A DNA stretch of 64,000 nucleotides. Source: Mycobacterium rhizamassiliense. GTDB lineage: Bacteria > Actinomycetota > Actinomycetes > Mycobacteriales > Mycobacteriaceae. The stretch is from the NCBI RefSeq assembly GCF_900157375.1, contig NZ_LT721901.1, positions 1,234,365 to 1,298,364 of the forward strand. The letters are read 5' to 3'. A program made the translations under genes and the position numbers. The notes beneath the pieces were generated by a model that ran no database searches, was not told the origin of the DNA, and saw nothing but the letters and a program-made list of their open reading frames with translations. This document shows, piece after piece, positions 8,694-17,982 of the stretch. Every line of letters begins with the position of its first letter. Position 1 is the stretch's first letter.

Positions 8694-9214
8694 CGATTTC
8701 CTTCCCGGGTAGCAGTTGCCATCCAACGAGTCGTGTTCTCGAAAACCCGTTTGCCGTCGGGCGATTTGGAGGTGACCAGGGTCGCCACGATGACGTTGGC
8801 GCTGCCGTCGTCGTTCCACCGCTCTACGCCGGCGTCGAGCACGCTCCCGGTGGCCGGTTCGGCACGGGCAACCTGCAGCAGGATCTCGTTGGCCTTGTCT
8901 TGATACTCCTTGGCGAAGTCGCCGGTCGCGTCGCCCTGCACCCGAAGCACGTAGTCGTTGGCGTGAAACGGATCGAGCGAGGTGAACCCCGTCATGAATC
9001 CGGTGACGTAACTGAGCACCTCGCGGTTCTTCGACGCGGTAGTCACCCGGGCTTCATGGGAAATCAGCATCAACGTGCAGACCGTGATCGCGGCGACCAT
9101 CAGCACCGCAGCGACGGCGCCGACAACCGGGAGCCGCCGATCGCGTCCGGGAGGCAACGGCTGCTCGCTGAGCAGCGGCGCTTCACCGGGCGAAAACTTG
9201 CGGCGGGGACTCAT
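8660..9214 (-). CDS. Mce-associated membrane protein (Rv0177-like)
   Basis: The product has 184 residues, the same length as Rv0177. A short basic N terminus is followed by one membrane helix (about residues 30-52) and an extracytoplasmic NTF2-like Mce-associated domain ending NRWKISNLTTVV. Its ATG overlaps the previous stop as ATGA, so it is translationally coupled to the RDD gene. It is the third of four accessory genes at the end of mce1. Confidence 0.85.
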   Translation of the reverse strand: MSPRRKFSPGEAPLLSEQPLPPGRDRRLPVVGAVAAVLMVAAITVCTLMLISHEARVTTASKNREVLSYVTGFMTGFTSLDPFHANDYVLRVQGDATGDFAKEYQDKANEILLQVARAEPATGSVLDAGVERWNDDGSANVIVATLVTSKSPDGKRVFENTTRWMATATREGNRWKISNLTTVV

Positions 9215-10194
9215 TTTTCGTTCCCGGGCTGTTTCGGCTTGGTCAGCACAGTGAGGTCGTTGACGCGCCAAGCGTCGCCGGCCTTGACGAAGTTCACCCG
9301 CACGGTGGCGGTGATGTACCGCTCCTCGGGCGCGACGCCGCGCCGCCCCTGCATGAACAACAGCATCGTCGCGGAATCCGGCGATGCCGCTTGGATCGAG
9401 CTGTCGGTCACCCAGTATTCGTTGATCACCGGGTTGCCCTTGCCGACGATGTCCTGCTGCTCTTTCAGCCGGCTCCGGTATCTGTCGGTGGCCAGCGACC
9501 GGGCGCGCGCGAAGTCGTCCTGCAACGACTTCGGGTCGTACGTCAGCATCTGCGCGACGATCTTGGGTCCCTGGATCGCGATCTGGTCGCGCGTCTGGTC
9601 GGTCGCCCGGTCCCGCGAGTACACCACCGCGTAGCTCACGAGCGCGCCACCCAGGCACAGGACCGTGGCCGTCAGCACCGCCGCCGCGACCCACTGCCGC
9701 ACCTTGGGCGCCGCCACGCTGAGCTCGGCCCGTCGGACTTCGGTGTGCAGCAACATGTCGGCGAAGGTGCGGCGCTGCGAATCCCCCAGCGGCCAAAGCC
9801 ATCCCACCACCGACACGGTGTCGAGCAGGTGCGCCAGGTCGCGCAGCAGCAATCCCCACGCACCGATCGCGGCGCCGTCGCGGCGGACGACGCCGATTCC
9901 ACACAACGCGCGCCCCAGGCTCGCGCCCAGGAGGACCGGCAGCAGCAGGCGGTTGACCAGCAGGGCGAGGATGGCCAGGCCCAGCAGGGATACGCACACC
10001 CACCACCACGGGCCGCGGGCCGGGACGGTGAAGGACACCAACGCCATCGTCGTCGCCACGGCGACGGCCGGCAGCACGTCGACGGCCCACGCACAGGCGC
10101 GAATGTGCCAGGGCGCCAACGCATTTACCGATGACACAGGGGTAGCCGCCGTGGTCTGAGTCTGAATCGGATGCTCCTCGACCACCAACGTCAC
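9211..10194 (-). CDS. RDD-domain Mce-associated membrane protein (Rv0176-like)
   Basis: The product has 327 residues. The N-terminal half is an RDD domain with about three membrane helices (residues 28-150, including the conserved Arg and Asp residues near GRALCGIG and LLRDLAHLLDT). A fourth helix near residue 170 leads into an extracytoplasmic Mce-associated domain. The GTG start overlaps the previous stop as GTGA. The same fusion occurs in Rv0176 of the mce1 locus. The probable role is assembly or stability of the Mce1 transporter; direct function is unproven. Confidence 0.85.
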   Translation of the reverse strand: MTLVVEEHPIQTQTTAATPVSSVNALAPWHIRACAWAVDVLPAVAVATTMALVSFTVPARGPWWWVCVSLLGLAILALLVNRLLLPVLLGASLGRALCGIGVVRRDGAAIGAWGLLLRDLAHLLDTVSVVGWLWPLGDSQRRTFADMLLHTEVRRAELSVAAPKVRQWVAAAVLTATVLCLGGALVSYAVVYSRDRATDQTRDQIAIQGPKIVAQMLTYDPKSLQDDFARARSLATDRYRSRLKEQQDIVGKGNPVINEYWVTDSSIQAASPDSATMLLFMQGRRGVAPEERYITATVRVNFVKAGDAWRVNDLTVLTKPKQPGNEK

Positions 10195-10961
10195 TTGGTC
10201 ACCTGGTCGAGCTTGGCGATCCGGTACGAGCCCTCGGCCATCGCCATTTTCACCCGCAGCCGGTAGCCGGTTTCGTTTGCGCCCTGATCGCCGGCCACCT
10301 TGACCCGCATGGCGACGAGCACCTCGACCGAACCGTCGGGGTTGTTGCGCTCGACCGCTGCCCGCACGTCGGACACTTCCACGTGGACGTTCGACGCCTT
10401 GTAGGCCTGCACGAGCATGCTGGTGTACAGGAGCGCCTGGGTGCGGAAAGCGTCTGTGCCGCAGTCGATGATCTTCTGCTCGCTCGCGAGCATCGCGTTG
10501 CTGTCCGGCGCCTGGGTGGCCGAAACGCAGTCGATCGCCGCCTTGAGCGCGGCCGCGTCGTTGCGCGCGATCGCCAGGCTCTGCTGGTGGTAGCGCAGCG
10601 CGAAGTAGCCACCCGCGCTGATCGCCCCCGCGAGCACGACCAGCAGCGCGGCGATGCCGACCCGCAACCTGCCGCTTAGCCGCGAGGGACCCCGCTCGAC
10701 GGCCGTGTCCGCGACTTCGCCCTCATCGACGGCGTCGGACTCACCGTCGGCGTCGGCCTCATCGGCCGCGTCGGCTGCTACCGCGACCTCGGTCTCGGCC
10801 TGCGCGGCAGGCGACTCTGCGGGAGCGGGCGCGATCTCGGTTTCCGCCTCGGCGGACGGCGAATCCTCGGCCGTCGCCTCGGTACTGGTCTGATCGTCGG
10901 CGTCGCCCGGTTCCTGTGGGTCCTTCGGCGGCCGCCGACGCAGACGACTAATCATCGACAT
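10191..10961 (-). CDS. Mce-associated membrane protein (Rv0175-like) with acidic N-terminal tail
   Basis: The product has about 256 residues. A basic start (ISRLRRRPP) leads into about 100 acidic, Ala-rich residues, then RLSGRLRVG, a membrane helix (about residues 125-147) and an extracytoplasmic Mce-associated domain. It is longer than Rv0175 because of the acidic tail. The ATG at 10961 or the in-frame ATG at 10955 could start it; neither has a strong ribosome site. It begins 11 bases after mce1F. The cytoplasmic acidic tail echoes that of the gene at 7791-8693. Confidence 0.8.
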   Translation of the reverse strand: MSMISRLRRRPPKDPQEPGDADDQTSTEATAEDSPSAEAETEIAPAPAESPAAQAETEVAVAADAADEADADGESDAVDEGEVADTAVERGPSRLSGRLRVGIAALLVVLAGAISAGGYFALRYHQQSLAIARNDAAALKAAIDCVSATQAPDSNAMLASEQKIIDCGTDAFRTQALLYTSMLVQAYKASNVHVEVSDVRAAVERNNPDGSVEVLVAMRVKVAGDQGANETGYRLRVKMAMAEGSYRIAKLDQVTK

Positions 10962-10972
10962 CGGTGGGGGGT

Positions 10973-12523
10973 TCAGCCGGCTGGCGCCAGCATCTCCTTC
11001 CATCCGTCGTCTCCTGTTTTCTTCGAGTTCTCGACGGAGTATTTGACGCCGTCGGGCCCTACCAGCTCACCGCTTTGCGGGCTGTATACCGCAGACGGAG
11101 GTCCGCCCGGGGTGTACACGCACGGGTTGGGCTGCTGGCCGTTGCACTGCACCGTACCGGATCCCGGCCGGGACAGCGGGTCGCTGGTCGGCGGCGGCGT
11201 CCCCGACACGCGATCCGACGGCGCCGGGTTCATGCCGTTGTTCACCGACGGCGCCGGGATCACCATGCCCGGTCGCACGGACTGGTCACAACGCGCCGAG
11301 GGGGCCGGGCAGGTCAGGATCTGGTTCGGGTCGCCGTACCACGGGTTCGTGCCCGCGGGCACGTACGGCCTGGGGTCGCGGCACTCCCGCGGGGTCGCGG
11401 CGCGCTTGCCCGGGATGTCGACACAGGGGAGGTTGCGCGACCCGCGCACCCCGTTGGCCGGGGTGTCCATCGGGATTTTGCAGTAGGTGCCGTTGGGCAA
11501 CGGCTGCATGCTGGTATCGGCCGGGGACCGCCACTCGGGCGCCGGAATGAAACCCGTCAGACACGGCGGCGGCTGGTTGATCGACAACGCCAGGTCCAGC
11601 GCGGCTTGGTTCGGGAACGGCGCGGCCACCGTCTGCGCGATCGACGCGCCCTGCGGCAGGAAGACCACCACCTGCTCCAGGCCGGTGTGGTAGCGCTTCA
11701 GCAGGTCGAACACCACCTCCAGATTCGCCAGCAGCTGGGGCAGCGAGTCACGGATGTCGCCGAACACCGAGTTCACCTGATCGGCGGTCGGCGCGGCCTG
11801 CGACAGCACGCTTTTCACGTTCTGGTCCCGCTGCGCGGCCTGCGCGGCCAGCGAGTTCAGGTTGCGCGCCCAGCGCTCGATGGCGGCACCGGATTTGACC
11901 TGGCTGTCCAGGACGGGCCCGGAGTTCTGGACGATGTCGTTGACGTTGGTGATGTTGGTCTTGAAGTCACCGACGATCGCCTGGGTGGAGTCGACCAGCC
12001 GCTGCAGCGCGGGGCCCAGCCCACCGACGGATTCGGCGGTCTCGTCGAGCAGCTTGCCGATCTTGTCCTTCGGCAACGCCTCGAGGCCGTGATTGGCCGT
12101 GTCCAGCGCGGGGCCGATCTCGGCGGGCACGGTGCCCTTGGCGATGGTCTGTCCGTCCGACAGGTACTTGCCCGGGTTCCCCGAGGACACCAGGTCCAGG
12201 TACTGCTCACCGACCGCGGACACCGAGTGCACGTTGGCGACGGTGTCGACGGGGACCTTGAACTTGCTGTCGAGGCTCATCGTCGCCTCGGCGCCCTTCT
12301 CGGTGGGCTCGACGTCGGTGACCTTGCCGATCGTGATGCCGCGATAGGTGACGTTGGCCGTCGGGTACAGGCCGCCCGACGCGGGCAGCTCAGCCTTGAG
12401 CGTGTATCGCCCGATGCCGACCAGGCTGGGCATCTGCAGGTAGTAGATGCCCAGCACCAGCAGCGAGACCACCGTCAGGATCCCGAACGCGACCAGCTGC
12501 CGCCGGATGAAGGGGGTCAGCAA
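10973..12523 (-). CDS. mce1F: Mce1F, substrate-binding subunit of the Mce1 lipid transporter
   Basis: The product has 516 residues (Mce1F of M. tuberculosis has about 515). A single N-terminal helix (about residues 9-30) anchors it. An MCE/MlaD domain follows (about residues 38-115, with VTYRGITIGKVTDVE), then a long helical region and a Pro-rich, Cys-containing C terminus. Mce1A-F form a hexameric periplasmic tube moving fatty acids to the YrbE permeases. The TTG start overlaps the previous stop by seven bases. Confidence 0.92.
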   Translation of the reverse strand: MLTPFIRRQLVAFGILTVVSLLVLGIYYLQMPSLVGIGRYTLKAELPASGGLYPTANVTYRGITIGKVTDVEPTEKGAEATMSLDSKFKVPVDTVANVHSVSAVGEQYLDLVSSGNPGKYLSDGQTIAKGTVPAEIGPALDTANHGLEALPKDKIGKLLDETAESVGGLGPALQRLVDSTQAIVGDFKTNITNVNDIVQNSGPVLDSQVKSGAAIERWARNLNSLAAQAAQRDQNVKSVLSQAAPTADQVNSVFGDIRDSLPQLLANLEVVFDLLKRYHTGLEQVVVFLPQGASIAQTVAAPFPNQAALDLALSINQPPPCLTGFIPAPEWRSPADTSMQPLPNGTYCKIPMDTPANGVRGSRNLPCVDIPGKRAATPRECRDPRPYVPAGTNPWYGDPNQILTCPAPSARCDQSVRPGMVIPAPSVNNGMNPAPSDRVSGTPPPTSDPLSRPGSGTVQCNGQQPNPCVYTPGGPPSAVYSPQSGELVGPDGVKYSVENSKKTGDDGWKEMLAPAG

Positions 12524-13677
12524 TTCCGGTCCCCCCGTTCCACCAACGGACCGCCGGGGGCGTCATTCGGGTTCGAGGTGTAGCGGACGTCGGGGATCAT
12601 CGTGTTGGGGTCGCGGCCGAACGACTGCTCGAGCGCACGCAACGATCCGGACAACCCGGTGCCCGTCAGGAAGGCGTTGTCGACCGCGCTGTAGGTCACG
12701 TCCAGCGTCAGCGAGACGTTCACGTAGTCGCCGCGGAACATCTTCGGCACCGTGTCGATGTCGAACGGCTGCGTCAGGATCAGCTTCAGCGCGCCGATCA
12801 GGTACGGCGAGGAGCGGCCGAGTTCCTTCAGCGGGCACTGCAGCGCCTGCAGATCGGTGTGCAGCGGTGCGCGCGCCTCCGACAGGTACTGGTCGGCGGC
12901 GCCGCTGAGCCGTCCCACCGAGTTGACCGCGTTGATCAGCAGGTTCTGCGTGTCGGCGAAGTGCTTGATCAGCGGCGGGAGGTCGGTCAGCGTCCGGTCC
13001 AGGACGTCCGACCGGTTGCCGATGTAGACCAGCAGCCGGTTGGTGGAGTCGATCGCGTGGGTGATGTCGTCGCGCTGCTGGTTGAGCTGGTCGGTGAACG
13101 TGTCCAGCTTGCCCAGGAACGACCGGATCTGCTCGCCGCGGCCGTGGAAGATGTTGTAGACCTCGTTCTGCAGCACCTCGAGGTTCGGGATGCCGCCGCC
13201 GCGCAGGATCAGCGACAGGCTGGCCAGCGTCTGCTCAGTGGTCGGATACGACGACGAGTTCTTCAGCGGAATGGTGTCGCCATTCCGCAGCAGCTCCGAC
13301 GACGGGTTGGGCGGCGCGACCAGCTCCACGTGCTGCGAACCCAGCAGCGAGGTCTGGCCGATCTTGGCGATGGCGTTCTTGGGCAGCTTGGTGCTCTTGC
13401 TGAGCCCCAGCGTCAGGGTGGCCACCCAGTTCTTCAAGTTGATGGCCTTGATCGAACCGACGAACACGTCGGCGACCATCACCTTGCTGTTGCCGTTGAT
13501 CGCGAGGGTGTCGGGCACCTGCACGTAGACGATGTAGGAGCCCGGCCCGTCGCCCGGACCGCCCGGGATCGCCACGTTGGAGATGCCGCGCCAGCCACAC
13601 GAGCTGAGCACCATCGCGGCCATCAGCAGCACCAGCGCCTGCCAGGACCGGCGCCGAATCAGTCGACTCCACGTCAT
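12517..13677 (-). CDS. lprK: Mce1E / LprK lipoprotein subunit of Mce1
   Basis: The product has 386 residues. A lipoprotein signal peptide ends in LSSC (Cys about 27), the hallmark of the E subunit of Mce systems. The MCE domain follows (IVYVQVPDTLAINGNSKVMV to SQHVELV), then the helical needle region. The ATG at 13677 shares one base with the preceding stop (TGATG). A GTG one codon upstream is also possible. It is the fifth Mce subunit in an operon with nearly all junctions overlapping. Confidence 0.92.
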   Translation of the reverse strand: MTWSRLIRRRSWQALVLLMAAMVLSSCGWRGISNVAIPGGPGDGPGSYIVYVQVPDTLAINGNSKVMVADVFVGSIKAINLKNWVATLTLGLSKSTKLPKNAIAKIGQTSLLGSQHVELVAPPNPSSELLRNGDTIPLKNSSSYPTTEQTLASLSLILRGGGIPNLEVLQNEVYNIFHGRGEQIRSFLGKLDTFTDQLNQQRDDITHAIDSTNRLLVYIGNRSDVLDRTLTDLPPLIKHFADTQNLLINAVNSVGRLSGAADQYLSEARAPLHTDLQALQCPLKELGRSSPYLIGALKLILTQPFDIDTVPKMFRGDYVNVSLTLDVTYSAVDNAFLTGTGLSGSLRALEQSFGRDPNTMIPDVRYTSNPNDAPGGPLVERGDRNC

Positions 13678-15320
13678 CACTGGCCACCCCCGAAGCCTGC
13701 GGCATTCGCCGGGCCGCCGGCGTTAGGCGCGGGCGCCATCACCGGTCCGGGCGTCGGCGCGACCGGTCCCGGCGCCACCTCGGGTCCCGGTGCCGGTGGC
13801 GGTACCGGAACCTGCGGCGGGTTCTGACCGATGACCGGCGTCGGGCCCTCGTCGTAAGCGTTCGGGGGCCCCGGTGGGGTCTGGTACTGGGACTGCACCG
13901 GCGCGATGTTCGGGCCGCCCATCAGCTCTTCCAGCGAGTCCGGCGTCATCAGGCCCGCGGTGATCGGCCCAACCTGCTGCCCCTGCATGCCCGGGGCGAC
14001 GATCCAGCCGGGCTGGGTGTTGCGGTGCGACGTCGGGGTGTCCGGCGACCAGATGCCCGGCACGGTCGTGTCCTTATAACCGTTGGGCGGCTGCAGCCGC
14101 GGCTCGGAGTACGCGACGTCCTTGGGCAGCGTCTCAGCGGTGCTGAACAGGTTCAACCCGAATGGCGGGTAGTTGAACTTGATCGCATCGAGGATCGGCG
14201 CCAGATACTGCGCGCACAGCTCGGCCGATTCCTGATACCCGAGCCGGCTGCCGGCCTGAATCGAGCTGCAGATGAACTGCATCGGGTTCGCGAAGTTGGT
14301 GATCGCCGGAATGGCCACCACCGAGCCGTGCGACGGGTGATAGATCTGGTTGATATTCGACGCGGCCGTCGGCAAGACGTGCAGCGCTGTCTCCAGCCCG
14401 TTCAACGGGTCCGGCTGCAGCAGCGTCGACGTGGCCGTGTTCAGGTTGCCGATGTCGGTGGTCAGGACCTCGCGGTTCTTGTCCAGCCACGGGCGCACCG
14501 TGGTCAGCAGGCCGTCGAACTGCTGGATCGCATTGGATAAGGCGCCGTCATCGCTGGCCAGCCGGCCGGTGACATCGGCAAGGTTCTGGTTCAGCGCCAC
14601 GAACTGCTGGTCGTCGGCGTGCAGCGCGTTGACGAACAGCGCCAGGCTGCGCAACACCGCGAAGAAGTCGCCGCGGCGCTCGTTGAGCGCGGTCAGCGCC
14701 GAGGACAGGCTGTTCAGCGCGTTGTTGATCTGCTTGCTCTTGCCTTCCAACCCGTCGGCGAACGACGTGAGGACCTCACCGAACGGCCCCTCGCGCTGCA
14801 GCAGCGTGCATCCCGCCCCGGAGTCGTTCGGGCACGTCGGCCCCAGCTTGGAAATGATGTTGGTGATGCTGTTGCGCAGCTCGTCCCACTCCACCGGCAC
14901 CTGGGTGCGCTCTTCGGGGATCACGGCGTTGTCGGCCAGCGCGGGCCCGCCCTTGTACGGCGGCTCCAGCTGGATCGCCCGCGACGCCACCAGGGTCGGG
15001 TTCAGGATCACCGCCGACGCGTTGGCCGGAACCTTGTACTGGTTCTCGTAGTGGAAGGTCACCTTCATCTTGTCGCCGGCCGGCTCGATGTTGTCGATCG
15101 CGCCGACGCGCAGACCCATGATCTGGACCTTGTCCCCGGGGTACAGCGCGTTGGCCGCCGGGAAGTAGGCGACGACGGTGTTGTTGGTCAGCTTCTCGTA
15201 GAGCCGCCAGCCAACGTAGCCGACGACCAGGGCCAGCACCACGACCAGCGACCCGACGATCACCGACGTCCGGGACAGCGCGGGTAGCCGCAGGTTGCGG
15301 ACATCAAAGATGGTGCTCAA
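13677..15320 (-). CDS. mce1D: Mce1D subunit of the Mce1 lipid transporter
   Basis: The product has 547 residues. One N-terminal membrane helix (about residues 19-42) is followed by the MCE domain (YPGDKVQIMGLRVGAID), a helical region and a roughly 130-residue Pro/Gly-rich C-terminal tail. The TTG start overlaps the mce1C stop as TTGA. The pronounced Pro-rich tail is typical of Mce1D and is probably disordered outside the membrane. Confidence 0.92.
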   Translation of the reverse strand: MSTIFDVRNLRLPALSRTSVIVGSLVVVLALVVGYVGWRLYEKLTNNTVVAYFPAANALYPGDKVQIMGLRVGAIDNIEPAGDKMKVTFHYENQYKVPANASAVILNPTLVASRAIQLEPPYKGGPALADNAVIPEERTQVPVEWDELRNSITNIISKLGPTCPNDSGAGCTLLQREGPFGEVLTSFADGLEGKSKQINNALNSLSSALTALNERRGDFFAVLRSLALFVNALHADDQQFVALNQNLADVTGRLASDDGALSNAIQQFDGLLTTVRPWLDKNREVLTTDIGNLNTATSTLLQPDPLNGLETALHVLPTAASNINQIYHPSHGSVVAIPAITNFANPMQFICSSIQAGSRLGYQESAELCAQYLAPILDAIKFNYPPFGLNLFSTAETLPKDVAYSEPRLQPPNGYKDTTVPGIWSPDTPTSHRNTQPGWIVAPGMQGQQVGPITAGLMTPDSLEELMGGPNIAPVQSQYQTPPGPPNAYDEGPTPVIGQNPPQVPVPPPAPGPEVAPGPVAPTPGPVMAPAPNAGGPANAAGFGGGQ

Positions 15321-16945
15321 TTCTGGCTACCTCCCGTGACACCGCTACCGCCTGCTCCGCCCGAGTTGATGAACGGCGCCGGAAGCTGGTTCCCCGGCCC
15401 GGGCGGGGCGGGGGGACCCGGCGGCAGCGCCGGCGCGAACGCCGACGGCGGCCCCAGCGGGGCGGGCGGCCCGAGGTTCTCGGTGCGCGCACCCAGCGGG
15501 GCGGGCGGCCCGAGGTTCTCGGTGCGCGCACCCGGCGGCGCCTGCTGCGGCAGCGGCACCGGGGTGCCCGGCACGTTCGGCGGCGCGTCGCCCGGCCGCC
15601 CGGCAATGTTCATGCCCGGCGTCGGCGGCAGGCCGTCGGGGTTCGGCGGCGAGGCCAGGATGTCGGTCGGCGCGGGGAAGCCCCCGCCGCCGAACGGGCC
15701 GCCGGCAGCACCGGCGCACGGCAACGGGTTCCACGGCCGCGGCAGCCCTTCGTCACCGATGGTGACGTTGCCGCCGGGGTTGGCCGGCGTGTACGAGCAC
15801 GGTGAACCGGGCGGCACGGCCGGTCCCGGATGATCCGGGGTGCCCTCCAGCAGCGGCGGCGACGGCGGCGGCGCGCCGTTGGGGAACCGGGTGCCGTTGG
15901 GGTCGGGGAACCTGGATTCCGGCAATCCCGCGCTGCGCCAGAAGTTCTCGGGGTCGATGCCGCGTTTCTTGAATGCGGCGTCAACCCACGGCTGCAGGAT
16001 CTGGTACAGGGCCAGGTTGTGCAGGACCACCTTGAAGAACGGTCCGGACGCGATGGCCTCGTTCAGCGACGGCAGGAACGCGCCGACCTCGACCAAGCCC
16101 CTGGCGATGTCGTCCTTGCGCTGCACCAGGATGTCGCTGATCGTGCGCAGCTGCTCGAGCACGTGGTTGAGGTTGGGGTTGTCGTTGATCAGACCCTTGA
16201 CCTGTTGGGAGAACGCCGCGACGTTGCCCAGCAGGGCGTTGATCGCCTGGCCGCGCTCGTTGAACGCCGCCAGCAGCGTCTTGGCGTTGACCAGCAGCCG
16301 GTCGATCTGCTCGCTGCGGTCACCGAGGATGCTCGCCACCTGGTTGGCCTGGGTCAGCAGGTGCTTGACCTCTTCGTCGCGCTTGCCGACGGTGTCGGAG
16401 AACTTCGCGACGCCTTCCAGCGCGGCGCTCAGGTGCGGATACGTCTGGTCGATGGTCTGCGACAGCACGTGCAGCGACTGCTTGACCTCGTCGATGTTCC
16501 AGCCCGACGCCGCCTTGGTGACGTCGAAGAAAGCGTCGTAGATCTGATACGGCGTGGTGCTCTGACCGATCGGCAGCGAGGCCCCGGGCCGCAGTTCCTG
16601 GTTGCCGCGCACCTCGATCTCCATGACCTTCTTGCCGAGGATGGTGTCGGTCTTGATCGCCAGCCGGCTCTCGGTGCCGATGATGTTGGTGCCGACGGAG
16701 AACTTGACGACGATGTGGTCGCCATCGATCTTGAGGGCCTCGATCTTGCCGACGTCCATGCCCGCGATGCGCACCTTGTCGCCGGCGTTGATGCCACCGG
16801 AGTCGGTGAACTGCCCGTAGTAGGCCGGCTTGGCGAACAGAATCGGGACCGTCGTGAAGCTTTGCCCGACGCCGATGACGAGCACCGTGACGATGATGCC
16901 CATCAGGCCGATGCGCATCCGATTCGGAGGTTCTAGCGTTCTCAT
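15317..16945 (-). CDS. mce1C: Mce1C subunit of the Mce1 lipid transporter
   Basis: The product has 542 residues. The membrane helix (about residues 13-35) is followed by an MCE domain (INAGDKVRIAGMDVGKIEAL), the helical region and a Pro/Gly-rich tail. The tail contains two perfect copies of a 13-residue unit, GARTENLGPPAPL, matching a 39-bp tandem duplication. The ATG overlaps the mce1B stop as ATGA. Length and order fit Mce1C. Confidence 0.92.
   Translation of the reverse strand: MRTLEPPNRMRIGLMGIIVTVLVIGVGQSFTTVPILFAKPAYYGQFTDSGGINAGDKVRIAGMDVGKIEALKIDGDHIVVKFSVGTNIIGTESRLAIKTDTILGKKVMEIEVRGNQELRPGASLPIGQSTTPYQIYDAFFDVTKAASGWNIDEVKQSLHVLSQTIDQTYPHLSAALEGVAKFSDTVGKRDEEVKHLLTQANQVASILGDRSEQIDRLLVNAKTLLAAFNERGQAINALLGNVAAFSQQVKGLINDNPNLNHVLEQLRTISDILVQRKDDIARGLVEVGAFLPSLNEAIASGPFFKVVLHNLALYQILQPWVDAAFKKRGIDPENFWRSAGLPESRFPDPNGTRFPNGAPPPSPPLLEGTPDHPGPAVPPGSPCSYTPANPGGNVTIGDEGLPRPWNPLPCAGAAGGPFGGGGFPAPTDILASPPNPDGLPPTPGMNIAGRPGDAPPNVPGTPVPLPQQAPPGARTENLGPPAPLGARTENLGPPAPLGPPSAFAPALPPGPPAPPGPGNQLPAPFINSGGAGGSGVTGGSQN
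15453..15530. repeat. Perfect 39-bp tandem duplication in the mce1C tail
   Basis: Bases 15453-15491 are repeated exactly at 15492-15530. The unit is in frame and duplicates 13 residues of the Pro-rich C terminus of Mce1C. Exact identity suggests a recent slippage event and a site that may vary in copy number between strains. Confidence 0.9.
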
Positions 16946-17982
16946 TGCGGCGTGCACCTACCCGTGGGCTGCTGGAACAGCCGGACCGTCCGGACCGGAC
17001 CGCCACCCTGCAGCCCGTTGATCTTGAGGGTGATGTCGCAGGCGTAGAAGTTCACGAAGTCTCCGTAGGACCCGATGCCGCGCCCAATCATGTTCAACGC
17101 GGTCGGCACCTTGTGGAAGTAGTCGTTGAGCTGCTCACGCTGATCGATGAGCGGCTGCTGAATCTGGTCGAGGTAGTTCAGCGTCTTGTGCAGCAGCGCC
17201 CGGTCCTCGCCAAGTAGGTCGGCCACGGTGCCGGCGGCGTTGCTGATGTGCGCGGTCCCGGCCGCCAACGGGTCGGCGTGGTTCTTCAGCCCGGTGATGA
17301 GCACCTCGAGGTTGTTGACCGTCTGATCGAACTGCTGGCGGTGCTTGACCGTCGTGTCCAGGACGATGTTGAGGTTCTTGATGACCTCACCGATCGCCTG
17401 GTCGCGCTCGCCGATCGCGTTGGTCAGCTGCGCGGTCTGGTCGAGGATGTCGTTGATGGTTCCGCCGTTGCCCTGGAACACGGTGACCAGCGCCGTCGCG
17501 ATGGTGTTCACCTTGTCGGGGTCCAGCGCCCGGAACAGCGGCTTGAAACCACCGATCAGCGCATCGAGGTCCAGCGCGGGCGACGTCCGTGACAGCGGGA
17601 TGAATCCGTCCGGCGGCAGCACCCGATCGGCACCTTCGCCCTCGCCGCGCTTGAGCTCCAGGTAGCGGTTGCCGATCAGGTCCAGGTAGCGGATCTGCGC
17701 GGTGGTCGACTGATACAGCGGCACCGAGCGGTCGACGTTGAAGTTCACCCGCACCCGCTTGCCGCCGTCGATCAGCTCGACCGAGTCGACCTTGCCGATC
17801 TCCACACCCGAGGCGCGGACGAACTGGCCCTGTCGCAGGCCGCTGATGTTGCTGAATTCCGCCGCGTAGCTGTTGGTTCGGTCAAAGCGCATCTGACCGA
17901 ACACGACGACGATCATCACAGTAAAGACCAGCAGCACCAGCGAGAAGATGCCGAGTCGGATGATGGTTCCGGTGATTTTCAT
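16942..17982 (-). CDS. mce1B: Mce1B subunit of the Mce1 lipid transporter
   Basis: The product has 346 residues, matching the usual Mce1B length. The N terminus is MKITGTIIRLGIF with one membrane helix. The MCE domain holds GQFVRASGVEIGKVDSVE, and the helical region ends in RLFQQPTGRCTPQ. The ATG overlaps the mce1A stop as ATGA. Unlike Mce1C and Mce1D it has no Pro-rich tail. Confidence 0.93.
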   Translation of the reverse strand: MKITGTIIRLGIFSLVLLVFTVMIVVVFGQMRFDRTNSYAAEFSNISGLRQGQFVRASGVEIGKVDSVELIDGGKRVRVNFNVDRSVPLYQSTTAQIRYLDLIGNRYLELKRGEGEGADRVLPPDGFIPLSRTSPALDLDALIGGFKPLFRALDPDKVNTIATALVTVFQGNGGTINDILDQTAQLTNAIGERDQAIGEVIKNLNIVLDTTVKHRQQFDQTVNNLEVLITGLKNHADPLAAGTAHISNAAGTVADLLGEDRALLHKTLNYLDQIQQPLIDQREQLNDYFHKVPTALNMIGRGIGSYGDFVNFYACDITLKINGLQGGGPVRTVRLFQQPTGRCTPQ

